Positions 1 to 7,191 of a DNA stretch of 9,732 nt are shown piece after piece. The notes under the pieces were generated by a model. The model saw nothing but the letters and a program-made list of their open reading frames with translations, made no database searches and was not told where the DNA came from. Position 1 is the first letter of the stretch; every line of letters starts with the position of its first letter. The stretch is from an uncultured Sutterella sp. (GTDB taxonomy: Bacteria; Pseudomonadota; Gammaproteobacteria; Burkholderiales; Burkholderiaceae_F): contig UQNA01000076.1 in assembly GCA_900542195.1 (NCBI GenBank), positions 1 to 9,732 on the forward strand, read 5' to 3'. Position numbers and translations under genes: made by a program.

Positions 1-389
1 TGTTTTAATTTTTAGTAACATTCTCTCAATTTTTCCCATATAGCCTGGCTGAAATCAAGTCACAAAATCTGAAATACACACTCATTAATTCGAACTTTTA
101 TTTCATAATCGAACGATTTTTTTATCTTACAAGCCCAATAGGCCGACCGTTCTGAGAATAGAACTGAGGTGTTGATACGTTCTCTTCCTTTTCCTGGTCG
201 TTCTTGAGTAAGAGGAAAGCATTTGAGTGCTATATCTAGACAGAATGGAACGACACTTCCAAGAGAATCCATTCAATCAAGAATACGCATACCTAAGTTC
301 ACAGAAAATCAAAAAACGTCTAAACCACATCCAATTCTTCATTAAATCCTTTGTTCTTCAATAAGTTAGGGTTTTCCTATGTTGCTATT
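1..389. other. AT-rich intergenic stretch with no recognised gene
   Basis: No convincing coding region, RNA gene or mobile-element end was found on either strand. The only sizeable open frame is about 70 codons on the minus strand (60-272). Its translation has no recognisable domain and no ribosome-binding site was identified for it. The stretch is AT-rich and probably holds the upstream regulatory region of the operon that follows, but no operator was recognised. Confidence 0.5.
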
Positions 390-419
390 TTGAATTTATC
401 AATAATTAATTCCTACAAT
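390..419 (+). promoter_or_regulatory. Predicted sigma70-type promoter of the creatininase-symporter operon
   Basis: A -35-like TTGAAT (390-395) and a -10-like TACAAT (414-419) are separated by 18 bases. The -35 matches the sigma70 consensus at four of six positions and the -10 at five of six. Transcription would begin near 426, leaving a leader of about 30 nt before the ATG at 456. This position also argues against using the further-upstream in-frame ATG at 351, which would lie before the promoter. The prediction comes from pattern matching only. Confidence 0.5.
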
Positions 420-455
420 TTTTTTATCCTACCAATCCCATTAATGGAGAAGAAC

Positions 456-1226
456 ATGAGCGTCTGGCTGCAAACAAAAAGCTGGGAAGAAGCCAAAGAA
501 GCCATTGAACAAAGTAAAGGCGTGGCCATCGTCCCAATCGGAAGTGTTGAACAACACAGTTATCATCTGCCTGTCGGAACTGATACTTACGTTGCAATGA
601 CAATTGGGGAAGAGGCCGCTGAAAAAACAGGCGCCGTCCTCACTCCTCCGGTTTGGTTTGGCTGGAGCCCTCACCACATGGTGCTTCCCGGCACACTTAC
701 AGTCAGGCCCGAAGTGCTCTCTGAGCTGACTTATGACATCATCAAATCTTTAGTAGCCCACGGCCTGAACAAAATTATCCTTATCAACGGTCACCGTATT
801 GTCAACGTTGTCTGGATGCAGCTGTGCGCACAAAAAGCTCAGTCCGAACTCGGCTGTACCGTCAAAATCTTTGATCCGGCCTACATGAGCAAAGACATTG
901 TGAAGAAGCTCGGATTCGGTCCCGTTGGCCATGCAGAAGAAATTGAAACCTCTCATATGATGGCCCGCTATCCTGACCTAGTTCATCTTGAAAAAGCCGT
1001 CGATAATCCGATTAAAGACACTCCGCTTTACTCGGTTGATCCAACTTATGAACATGACACGCTTTGCTATGTTCCAAGCACTTTAGAACATGCAAAAGCA
1101 GCCGCTGAAAAGTCTGGCGGATGCACAGGCGAACCGAGCAAGGCTGACGCCGAACGCGGACAAATCTACCATGATCACTTAGTTGAAAACCTGGTCAAGG
1201 TAGTCAAAGATTTGCAGAACTCATAA
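456..1226 (+). CDS. Creatininase-family amidohydrolase
   Basis: This is a predicted cytosolic metal-dependent hydrolase of 256 residues, the usual size for the creatininase family, which hydrolyses cyclic or linear amide bonds such as that of creatinine. Seen: GSVEQHSYHLPVGTD at residues 29-43, with E32, H34 and D43 as likely metal ligands; NGH at 111-113; and HAEEIETS at 159-166, close to the family HAGExET motif. After NGH the sequence reads RIVN instead of the common GGN, and it also lacks the Glu two residues after the His that I recall in true creatininase. Creatinine as substrate is therefore not assured. The ATG at 456 is preferred over those at 351 and 444: GGAG lies 6 nt upstream and a predicted promoter sits at 390-419. 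It is the first gene of an operon with a small membrane protein (13 nt gap) and an SSS symporter, suggesting that an imported amide is hydrolysed. Confidence 0.85.
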   Translation: MSVWLQTKSWEEAKEAIEQSKGVAIVPIGSVEQHSYHLPVGTDTYVAMTIGEEAAEKTGAVLTPPVWFGWSPHHMVLPGTLTVRPEVLSELTYDIIKSLVAHGLNKIILINGHRIVNVVWMQLCAQKAQSELGCTVKIFDPAYMSKDIVKKLGFGPVGHAEEIETSHMMARYPDLVHLEKAVDNPIKDTPLYSVDPTYEHDTLCYVPSTLEHAKAAAEKSGGCTGEPSKADAERGQIYHDHLVENLVKVVKDLQNS

Positions 1227-1239
1227 TCCGGGAGGCCCC

Positions 1240-1500
1240 ATGAAAAGCCTAGGACACAAACTCTTTTACGCCATTTTGTTTGTGAGCGTGTTGATGGTCA
1301 ATCCGCCTATCGTCTTTTGGGTCAATGATTACTGCACTGTTCATCCTTTAACCTTTGGCTGGCCAACCATGTATTTATGGCTGGAATTTTGGTTCCTGGT
1401 CATGATTGCCAATTTTGTCGTGGCAGCATGGAAACTTAAAGCTTGGAACTGCCGTCAGGACAACCGTCCAATCGAACAAGTCGCCCGACCGGAGCTGTAG
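1240..1500 (+). CDS. Small two-helix membrane protein, DUF3311-like symporter partner
   Basis: This 86-residue protein has two predicted transmembrane segments (about residues 8-27 and 43-65) and a hydrophilic, charged C-terminal tail. Between the helices lies a P..F/P...GWP.MY pattern (NPPIVFW near 21-27, then GWPTMYLW near 39-46). It resembles small DUF3311-type proteins, which are often encoded just before sodium/solute symporters, as YhdT is before PanF. A strong GGGAGG ribosome-binding site precedes the ATG. The stop codon is nearly fused to the ribosome-binding site of the symporter gene (TAGGAG), so the two are probably translationally coupled. Inferred role: an accessory or stabilising subunit of the symporter. 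The family assignment is from memory of the pattern and is moderate. Confidence 0.6.
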   Translation: MKSLGHKLFYAILFVSVLMVNPPIVFWVNDYCTVHPLTFGWPTMYLWLEFWFLVMIANFVVAAWKLKAWNCRQDNRPIEQVARPEL

Positions 1501-1509
1501 GAGCCAATC

Positions 1510-3018
1510 ATGAATGTAGGTTTAGTTATTCTTGTTGTCTATCTGGTGGTGCTTCTTGGCATCGCGCTCTACGCATCAAAGCAAGATAAGAAAAACATCA
1601 AAGATTTCGCCACCGGAGGCGGACTTGGAATCTTCATCCTCACCCTAACCTTCTCGGCCACTTACCACAGTGCTTATGCCTTCATGGGCGCCGGCGGATT
1701 TGCTTATAAAAACGGTATCGGCTGGTGGTGCAACGGTTTATGGACAGTTCTCCCGGGAGTGCTCTTCTGGGTTTGGGGCCGTAGATTTTGGTATCTCGGC
1801 AAGCGTTACGGCTATCTTTCCATCTCTGACTACGCCTCTGACGTCTATCAATCTAAAACCATTGGGCTGCTGGTAACCTTGATCACCATGGTCTTCACCA
1901 TTCCATACGTGGCTATTCAGGCCATCGGATGCAGCTATATTTTCCAAACAATCTCCGGAGGTATGCTGAGCTACACCGTCGGTGCTCTCATCTTCTTCGC
2001 TCTGATGATTGCTTTGGTATGGCTCGGAGGAATGAAAGGCGTAGCAATTACCGATGCTGCACAAGGTGTCTTCATGTTTGCCGGCTTACTCGGCGGTTCT
2101 CTTTGGGTAATCCTTGCAAACTTCCCTTCCGTTGCTGATGCCTACCAAGCCGCCTACGCTCATACACCGGAATTATTCACGATGCCCGGACCAAATGGTG
2201 TGGTTACACCACAAGACTGGATTTCTCGTTGGGTGGTAATTACATTTGGCATGATGATGTTCCCGCAAGTCACATTGCGTTTCTTTGCAGGAAAGAGTCT
2301 GAATGTCATGAAATGGTCGGCGGTATTCTCTTCAATCTATCTGACGATGATTTATGTATTTACCCCATGCGTCGGAATGATTGGCCGTTTGTTGATGCCG
2401 GATATTGCGGCTCCGGATACGATCTTCCCGGAATTGCTGCTTAAATACACACCTGCTGTCTTTGCAGCTCTTATCATCAGCGGTGCTTTAGCGGCTGCCA
2501 TGTCCACCGGCGACTCCCAGCTTCATGCAACTTCCACGATGGTAGCCACGGACATCTACAAGAAATACATCAACAAAAACTCCGATGAAAAGACGCTTTA
2601 TAACGCAGCAAAAGTCGGTGTGCTGATTATTGGGCTTGCCTCCGTCGTCTTCGCATTAACTCGCCCTACCGCTCTGGCAGACTTGTTGGTTCTATCCAAC
2701 GGCGGCGTTGCTGTCTTGGTTCCAACAGTTATCGGCGGACTTTATTGGAAGCGAGCAACCAAAGAAGCTGCTTTAGCATCAATCATCATTGGTGAAGTCT
2801 GCATGATCAGCATGACCTTCATCTTCAAGATCGCACCATTTGGTTTATCAGGTGCTTTCTGGTCCATGATGATTTCTCTAGCCATCTTCATTGGAGTTTC
2901 TCTCGTTACCAAGCCGCAGGCTCATACTGCTTCCGTAGTTGATTCTCTTAACAACTTCTTCACTGAAGAAGATGAACCAGAGAAAGAAACCGTCCCCGGA
3001 AACCTGGTAGTGGATTAA
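1510..3018 (+). CDS. SSS-family sodium/solute symporter
   Basis: A 502-residue inner-membrane protein with about 12-13 hydrophobic segments, the typical size for the SSS (solute:sodium symporter, SLC5-like) family. Seen: an N-terminal helix followed by KNIKDFATGGG (28-38), the usual position of the SSS 'D(F/Y).aGr' segment; GGMKGVAITDAAQG at 173-186, matching SSS signature 1 (GG..a...TD..Q); and ALAAAMSTGDSQLHATST at 326-343, followed by TDIYKKY, matching the conserved helix with the sodium-binding STaDSqL motif. The last 35 or so residues are acidic and cytoplasmic. The stop codon of the preceding small membrane gene overlaps the AGGAG ribosome-binding site. Being in one operon with a creatininase-family hydrolase suggests an amide-type substrate taken up with sodium. 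The precise solute cannot be read from the sequence; other family members carry pantothenate, proline, sugars or carboxylates. Confidence 0.9.
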   Translation: MNVGLVILVVYLVVLLGIALYASKQDKKNIKDFATGGGLGIFILTLTFSATYHSAYAFMGAGGFAYKNGIGWWCNGLWTVLPGVLFWVWGRRFWYLGKRYGYLSISDYASDVYQSKTIGLLVTLITMVFTIPYVAIQAIGCSYIFQTISGGMLSYTVGALIFFALMIALVWLGGMKGVAITDAAQGVFMFAGLLGGSLWVILANFPSVADAYQAAYAHTPELFTMPGPNGVVTPQDWISRWVVITFGMMMFPQVTLRFFAGKSLNVMKWSAVFSSIYLTMIYVFTPCVGMIGRLLMPDIAAPDTIFPELLLKYTPAVFAALIISGALAAAMSTGDSQLHATSTMVATDIYKKYINKNSDEKTLYNAAKVGVLIIGLASVVFALTRPTALADLLVLSNGGVAVLVPTVIGGLYWKRATKEAALASIIIGEVCMISMTFIFKIAPFGLSGAFWSMMISLAIFIGVSLVTKPQAHTASVVDSLNNFFTEEDEPEKETVPGNLVVD

Positions 3019-3031
3019 ATTTACCGCCCTT

Positions 3032-3080
3032 TCATCCTGAGCATCTTCAATTACACCATCATTAAGATGCTCAGGAATGA
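3032..3080. terminator. Long hairpin between convergent operons, possible bidirectional terminator
   Basis: A perfect 12-bp inverted repeat, CCTGAGCATCTT (3036-3047) and AAGATGCTCAGG (3064-3075), encloses a 16-nt loop. The outer TCAT/ATGA arms extend the stem by four more pairs with one bulged base. It lies 13 nt after the symporter stop and about 90 nt after the mcrC stop on the other strand, so it would fold in both converging transcripts. Neither side has a good U-tract, so it may act as a 3'-end stabiliser or a Rho-assisted stop rather than a classic intrinsic terminator. It could also be a copy of a dispersed palindromic (REP-like) repeat. Confidence 0.5.
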
Positions 3081-3171
3081 CCCAAAGTGCATGCATTCCT
3101 TAATCTGGCTGGAAAACGCCTACTTATCTTTTCTATTTCACTTTTCTACCAACAACCTTTTCTTAGAAGAT

Positions 3172-4479
3172 CTATTTTTGAACTATGAGCTTCTGAGGTA
3201 GCTTAATTCCAATCTTATAGAGGTCTTCGAAAAGGTAGTCAACCTCCAAATCATCAAAATTAAAATCTTCTTCCTTGCCTTGATCCGAGTAGAGAATCAC
3301 ACAAGGGATATTCGAATGAGGCTCAAAGTTTAAATATTTTCTAATTGGCAAATATCTGCTATAGCCAGCAAGCTGTTTGCCATCTTCCCATAGGGCTGAT
3401 TCTCGGGTAGCGTACCGCGGCTTATATTTTGCATCTGCGATAAAGGTTCCTAAACTCAGTTCCGAATCTCTTATAAGAAAATCGGGCTCCTTGAACCTAA
3501 ATCTCAGGTGGTAGTCAATTTTTCCTTCTCTGATTGACTTCTTGAGTTTCGAGAAAACGTATAACTCAAACAGCTTGGTCATGTTTATCCAGTATGGAGG
3601 CACTCTCACCGTTGGTACAGCATCCTTCGATTTACTCAATCCTTCCAACCTCAGGATTAACTGGGCTAGCCTTACTGGTTCTCGATATTTCTTGAAAAAA
3701 GGACTCAACTTAACCCGATTCAATGCCTTTCCTCTTTCTAACGGCCTTATGGTTTGAAGTTTTTTTGAAATCAATGTCGTTTTTCTTCTCAAAGATGGAT
3801 CTTGCTGATAAAAATCTCTATTTCCATCTAAAAGTCGTTGACTTGCTAGAAAGGCTGTTTTTAAAAGTTGATTTACAAAAACATTCTCATCGAAATTTTG
3901 GTGAGCACAAACGAATTCTTTTGCTAAGGGTAATCCGTCTTTGCATTTAGAGACAGATGGAGAAATGAGAATTTTCCCTTTGATTTTGTTGTTGTACTTA
4001 TCGACTTCTTGACGAAAGGACCTTAGAAGTCCTCTTCTTAAAAGATTCTCAAGAAGGGAGACAAATTGAACAACCAAAAATAAAGTTAGACCTTCTTCCT
4101 TTGCGCTGATCTCCATAGACTCTTGGGAAAAGTCGATTTTAATCAAGTTGCTCAAATGCCCTTCTACCTGAGGTTCCTCAAGGGCAACTTTCAACATCTG
4201 AAAGTAATCTATCTCCACCTCGGAATTATCGAGTTTAGGCCTGACGCGGAAAGGTACTTTGCCGGGAACTAGCCAGCTCATCCCAACAAAGTATGAAGTT
4301 TTGAGATGTGTTTCTTCTTTGTAAAGCGAAAAATCAAAGACCTCTTGATTCTCAAATTTGTTACCCGGAAAGAATTCCTTTCTTGTCCAATGCTCCCCTT
4401 TTATCTTCGCTAATTCTTCCTCAGAGAGAATCTTGGCTAGGTCAACTCTTCCGTCATAATGCTCACTAAACTCCAACAT
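3172..4479 (-). CDS. mcrC: McrC-like nuclease subunit of an McrBC restriction system
   Basis: A 435-residue McrC homologue (E. coli McrC is about 350). McrC supplies the endonuclease and stimulates GTP hydrolysis by McrB rings, so that methylated foreign DNA is cut. Seen: an N-terminal all-beta-like region with VRPKLDN (79-85); KIKGKILIS (165-173), the equivalent of the conserved RGxI segment; WINMTKLFELYVFSKL (297-312), a typical McrC core helix; and a PD-(D/E)xK nuclease motif made of PD (332-333) and DAK (349-351), followed by Q369, all apparently intact. The ATG lies 4 nt after the mcrB stop without a strong ribosome-binding site, which points to translational coupling from mcrB. The gene is visibly AT-rich (for example 28% GC over 3841-3900) compared with flanking transporter genes. 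The nuclease family is clear; the recognised base modification is unknown. Confidence 0.92.
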   Translation of the reverse strand: MLEFSEHYDGRVDLAKILSEEELAKIKGEHWTRKEFFPGNKFENQEVFDFSLYKEETHLKTSYFVGMSWLVPGKVPFRVRPKLDNSEVEIDYFQMLKVALEEPQVEGHLSNLIKIDFSQESMEISAKEEGLTLFLVVQFVSLLENLLRRGLLRSFRQEVDKYNNKIKGKILISPSVSKCKDGLPLAKEFVCAHQNFDENVFVNQLLKTAFLASQRLLDGNRDFYQQDPSLRRKTTLISKKLQTIRPLERGKALNRVKLSPFFKKYREPVRLAQLILRLEGLSKSKDAVPTVRVPPYWINMTKLFELYVFSKLKKSIREGKIDYHLRFRFKEPDFLIRDSELSLGTFIADAKYKPRYATRESALWEDGKQLAGYSRYLPIRKYLNFEPHSNIPCVILYSDQGKEEDFNFDDLEVDYLFEDLYKIGIKLPQKLIVQK

Positions 4480-4483
4480 ATTT

Positions 4484-6940
4484 TTAAGCCGCCAAAGAAT
4501 CTTTTATTTCCAGAATTCTTTGCTTTGCATGTGGCTGCAAAATTCCATCAGCCAAGTACTCTTCCAAAATTGGCAGAATTTCGTATTTGAAACGTTCAGC
4601 TATTGGCATTTCTTTCGTTTCAATAAAATAGCTGTGTCCAATCCAGACGTCCAATGGATCGTACTCCGGAGATAAATATTGACTTGGCTCAAAGGGTGCT
4701 TCCAAATTAGAAACAAACAAAGAACTCACTTCCTCAAAAAGCTTCGAGTTAAATCCCGGGACATTCAACTTCTTAGGACAAACTTTGAAAAAAGCAAACC
4801 TTCTTCTTAGAGCGTAGTCCATCATGCCGATACTTCTATCGGCTGTGTTCATTGTTCCCAGGATATATAAATTTGGTGGAAGGCGGAACTCTGTATGAGA
4901 GTACGGAAGAGTGATTGCGACCTCAGTAAGTTGTCCTTTTCGTTTATCGGATTCAAGTAATGTTATTAGTTCCCCAAATATCTTGGCTACATTTCCGCGG
5001 TTAATTTCATCAATGACGAGAACAAACGGTTCGACTTCGCGTTTAGATGAAAGATGTTGGGCTTCTTTACTCAGAACGCCCTTCTCTTCCAAAAATTGAC
5101 GCAACCGCGCAGAAGAAAACTTTAATTCATAAATAGCAGAAAGCGTTAACTGCTTACCGTCATTAAGCTCTTCAATGTTTAGCGGGGCCTCTGATTTTTT
5201 TCTTTTGTATATCCATTTAACCGCACGCTTTCTTGGATAGTCACCAAGATCATCGTCCCACTCAGGCTCTCCTGTGATAATACCAACCGCATCGGTCTCT
5301 GTGGAAGAATAACAAGAAAGAACAACGTCCCCTTTTTGCATTCTTTCGTAAAAGGCTTTCAAGCTAGACTTGCCATTAGTTACGGTAGCCCAGTCAGTAA
5401 TATCTTTATCCTGTTCTGTATAACCAATGGAAATAAAGTTCTCATCCAAGCATTTATCCCTTAGAGGATTCTCTCGGGTCTTGCACAGGGATACCTTCCA
5501 TACAGAAACGTTGTCGCGAATCAACGGAACTGAGGCATCCAAAGAACTGTTTTCTTTCGCTGATATCTTCTCACATATTCGTCTAATGACGCCTGGGCGA
5601 ACTTCAAGTGTCAATTTATCGGAAGACTCTTCTTGATCTTCGGCTGGTTTGTAGCCCTCAACAAAATCTTCATAGTCAAATGATGGGTGGAAAGTACAGA
5701 AAATCACCCGGCCTTCGTTTTGAAGTTTTCGAAATTCTTCTATTACCTTCTCTCTGCTAGCTCCGGCCGGATACTTACCGCAAACGGCAGTAACGATATC
5801 AGGAACTAAGAAAGTCTTGCCGGTTCCGGGTGCACCTTGAAGAACAACGTTTTTCTTAAACTTTAGCAGTTTCAAAATCTCTTCTACTTCAGGTGGCATC
5901 ATCGGTTCTCCCTTCAATGGTTCAACTTCATCGATATCGATATAGGCTTTTAAGAAGGTATCAAAGGAGGAAAGCTCTCTGAACGTTAATCTAAGAATTA
6001 CCTTTCCCCGTCTAAGATCTTCTACTTGATTTAAAAAGGAAGCGCGTTCTTCTTGAGAACTATATTCGTAAACCTCGACATCTTCTTCTCTCAAAAAATT
6101 TCGGAGTTCGGAAGTAAGAGAAGGGGTATAAATCTTGAGATTCTTGCTGTCTTTAGTAACGAGAAAAAGTTTTCCCGATTCGTGACAAAAAAGTTGAGAT
6201 TTAAGAGTTTCTTCTCTTCCTTCATCTTTTCCGCCAACGGCCTCGAATCCCAGTTCGACAGCTAAGTTTTGGGCAGAAATCCATAAGAAGTTGTCCAAAT
6301 AGTCATTGATAAGAAAAGAAGCGTCCCAGAAAGCAGTATCTTTATATTTTTTAGCAAGCAGTTCCTGTCCTTGACTTGAGGTATCAACTTTTGGACTTTT
6401 CTTAAATAGATTTCTAAATGCTGAAATGCTAAAGACAGGATAAATCCACGGATCCTTCGGGTCTTGGTATAAAAAGGCGATTTTCCAAAAAACTGCCGGA
6501 CCAAAGTATTTATTTTCTATTTCTTTTAGAGAAGGTAGGTCTCGGGCTCTGGCGAATCTTGCGATTGATAAGAGAAATTCTTTGAGCTCGACGAATGCCT
6601 CTTCCGGCTTTTGCGGCAGAACTGAACTTATATTAACTTTTTTGGTTTCTTCTTTCGGTTTGTAAATGAGAAATTTGGCACAGCTCCCACCGCTTATGCT
6701 CCCTAGTAGTTTGGTACCTTGCTCAAGCCACCAGGAAAAGTTATCCTTGTCTCCTCCCCCAAGGCAATACTCTTCTAAAGCGAGAGAAGAGAGTTTTTCA
6801 TAAGGGAAGCGGTCTAGAAAATCACCCCAAACTTTCTTTGCTTGTTTTTCCCATTCTTTCTGGTCAAGTCCTAATACCAATTCAAACCTCCCACACTCGT
6901 TCAAGTACAGACTGTGAATAATATTTTCAACAGAATACAC
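4484..6940 (-). CDS. mcrB: McrB-like GTPase with an internal PUA/EVE-like domain
   Basis: An 818-residue motor and recognition subunit of an McrBC-type modification-dependent restriction system; E. coli McrB is about 460. The C-terminal half is an AAA+ GTPase: Walker A GAPGTGKT (369-376), FHPSFDYEDFVEGYKP (417-432), Walker B LVIDEINRGN (641-650), the McrB hallmark GTMNTADRS (695-703), the arginine-rich LRRRF (711-715) and GHSYF (768-772). Between the FVEGYKP segment and Walker B, some 170 extra residues are inserted. At about 479-582 they look like a PUA/EVE-type fold, with WKVSL, FISIGY, KGDVVLSCY, VGIITGEPEW and RKRAVKW, a fold that in relatives reads modified bases. The N-terminal 345 residues are not the E. 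coli McrB DNA-binding domain; LGSISGG..AKFLIY (79-93) and FWKIAFLYQ (151-159) are its most conserved-looking segments. The start is GTG, preceded in frame by a TAA with no ATG between and only a weak GGA ribosome-binding site. mcrC follows after 4 nt. Confidence 0.92.
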   Translation of the reverse strand: MYSVENIIHSLYLNECGRFELVLGLDQKEWEKQAKKVWGDFLDRFPYEKLSSLALEEYCLGGGDKDNFSWWLEQGTKLLGSISGGSCAKFLIYKPKEETKKVNISSVLPQKPEEAFVELKEFLLSIARFARARDLPSLKEIENKYFGPAVFWKIAFLYQDPKDPWIYPVFSISAFRNLFKKSPKVDTSSQGQELLAKKYKDTAFWDASFLINDYLDNFLWISAQNLAVELGFEAVGGKDEGREETLKSQLFCHESGKLFLVTKDSKNLKIYTPSLTSELRNFLREEDVEVYEYSSQEERASFLNQVEDLRRGKVILRLTFRELSSFDTFLKAYIDIDEVEPLKGEPMMPPEVEEILKLLKFKKNVVLQGAPGTGKTFLVPDIVTAVCGKYPAGASREKVIEEFRKLQNEGRVIFCTFHPSFDYEDFVEGYKPAEDQEESSDKLTLEVRPGVIRRICEKISAKENSSLDASVPLIRDNVSVWKVSLCKTRENPLRDKCLDENFISIGYTEQDKDITDWATVTNGKSSLKAFYERMQKGDVVLSCYSSTETDAVGIITGEPEWDDDLGDYPRKRAVKWIYKRKKSEAPLNIEELNDGKQLTLSAIYELKFSSARLRQFLEEKGVLSKEAQHLSSKREVEPFVLVIDEINRGNVAKIFGELITLLESDKRKGQLTEVAITLPYSHTEFRLPPNLYILGTMNTADRSIGMMDYALRRRFAFFKVCPKKLNVPGFNSKLFEEVSSLFVSNLEAPFEPSQYLSPEYDPLDVWIGHSYFIETKEMPIAERFKYEILPILEEYLADGILQPHAKQRILEIKDSLAA

Positions 6941-6966
6941 GGAACGATCCAGAGCTAGGAACCGAA

Positions 6967-6972
6967 ATTATC
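6967..6972 (-). promoter_or_regulatory. Weak -10-like element upstream of mcrB
   Basis: On the minus strand GATAAT matches the -10 consensus at five of six positions. It would place transcription start near 6960, about 20 nt before the GTG. No good -35 was found at the right distance, so the call is tentative; expression may need an activator or come from elsewhere in the 250-nt gap. Confidence 0.22.
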
Positions 6973-7105
6973 CAAAGGCTGTTCTAAACATACCTATTAA
7001 GTAGAATTACTAACTCCAAATAACTATTACCGATGCAGTCGAGATTTCGATTACATTCCCAGATTCTTGGAAGATGAAAATTTGAAAATACTACGCAAGA
7101 AACAC

Positions 7106-7130
7106 CTTATTCAGGCGAATCCTGAACAGG
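7106..7130. repeat. Imperfect hairpin in the gap between mcrB and the orphan antitoxin
   Basis: The core palindrome is TTCAGG (7110-7115), loop CGAAT, CCTGAA (7121-7126). The stem extends outward as CCT...AGG with one mismatch and a bulge, giving about nine pairs. On the minus strand it overlaps the end of a 19-codon ORF. No clear U-tract follows, so it may be a weak terminator of the transporter-antitoxin transcript or a palindromic repeat. Confidence 0.4.
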
Positions 7131-7170
7131 CTTGACTGAAAAAACACGCAAGCGGATAAATGGCCGTCAT
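7111..7170 (-). CDS. Possible 19-residue peptide in the place of a missing toxin
   Basis: An ATG on the minus strand, preceded at 5 nt by a strong GAGGAAG ribosome-binding site (7176-7182), opens a 19-codon frame, MTAIYPLACFFSQACSGFA, that stops inside the hairpin at 7106-7130. It starts 21 nt after the antitoxin stop, where a RelE/YafQ-type toxin gene would normally begin. The sequence shows no toxin similarity. It may be a relic start of a deleted toxin gene, a leader peptide or a chance ORF. Confidence 0.25.
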   Translation of the reverse strand: MTAIYPLACFFSQACSGFA

Positions 7171-7191
7171 CGAATCTTCCTCAACTTGACT

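Noticed and set aside
60..272. 70-codon minus-strand open frame in the upstream intergenic region
   Set aside because: No recognisable domain, no supporting ribosome-binding site identified, and no conserved-looking segment; it may be chance or a decayed gene.
351..455. N-terminal extension of the creatininase-family protein from the ATG at 351
   Set aside because: The extra 35 residues are not part of the family, the region overlaps a predicted promoter, and the ATG at 456 has a proper ribosome-binding site.
2878..3096. 72-codon minus-strand frame across the end of the symporter and the junction hairpin
   Set aside because: It overlaps the symporter coding region and its translation is derived from the palindrome; no family resemblance.
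3032..7130. The two hairpins flanking mcrBC as the terminal inverted repeats or att sites of one mobile element
   Set aside because: Their sequences are not related to each other, and no integrase, transposase, tRNA or target duplication is visible.
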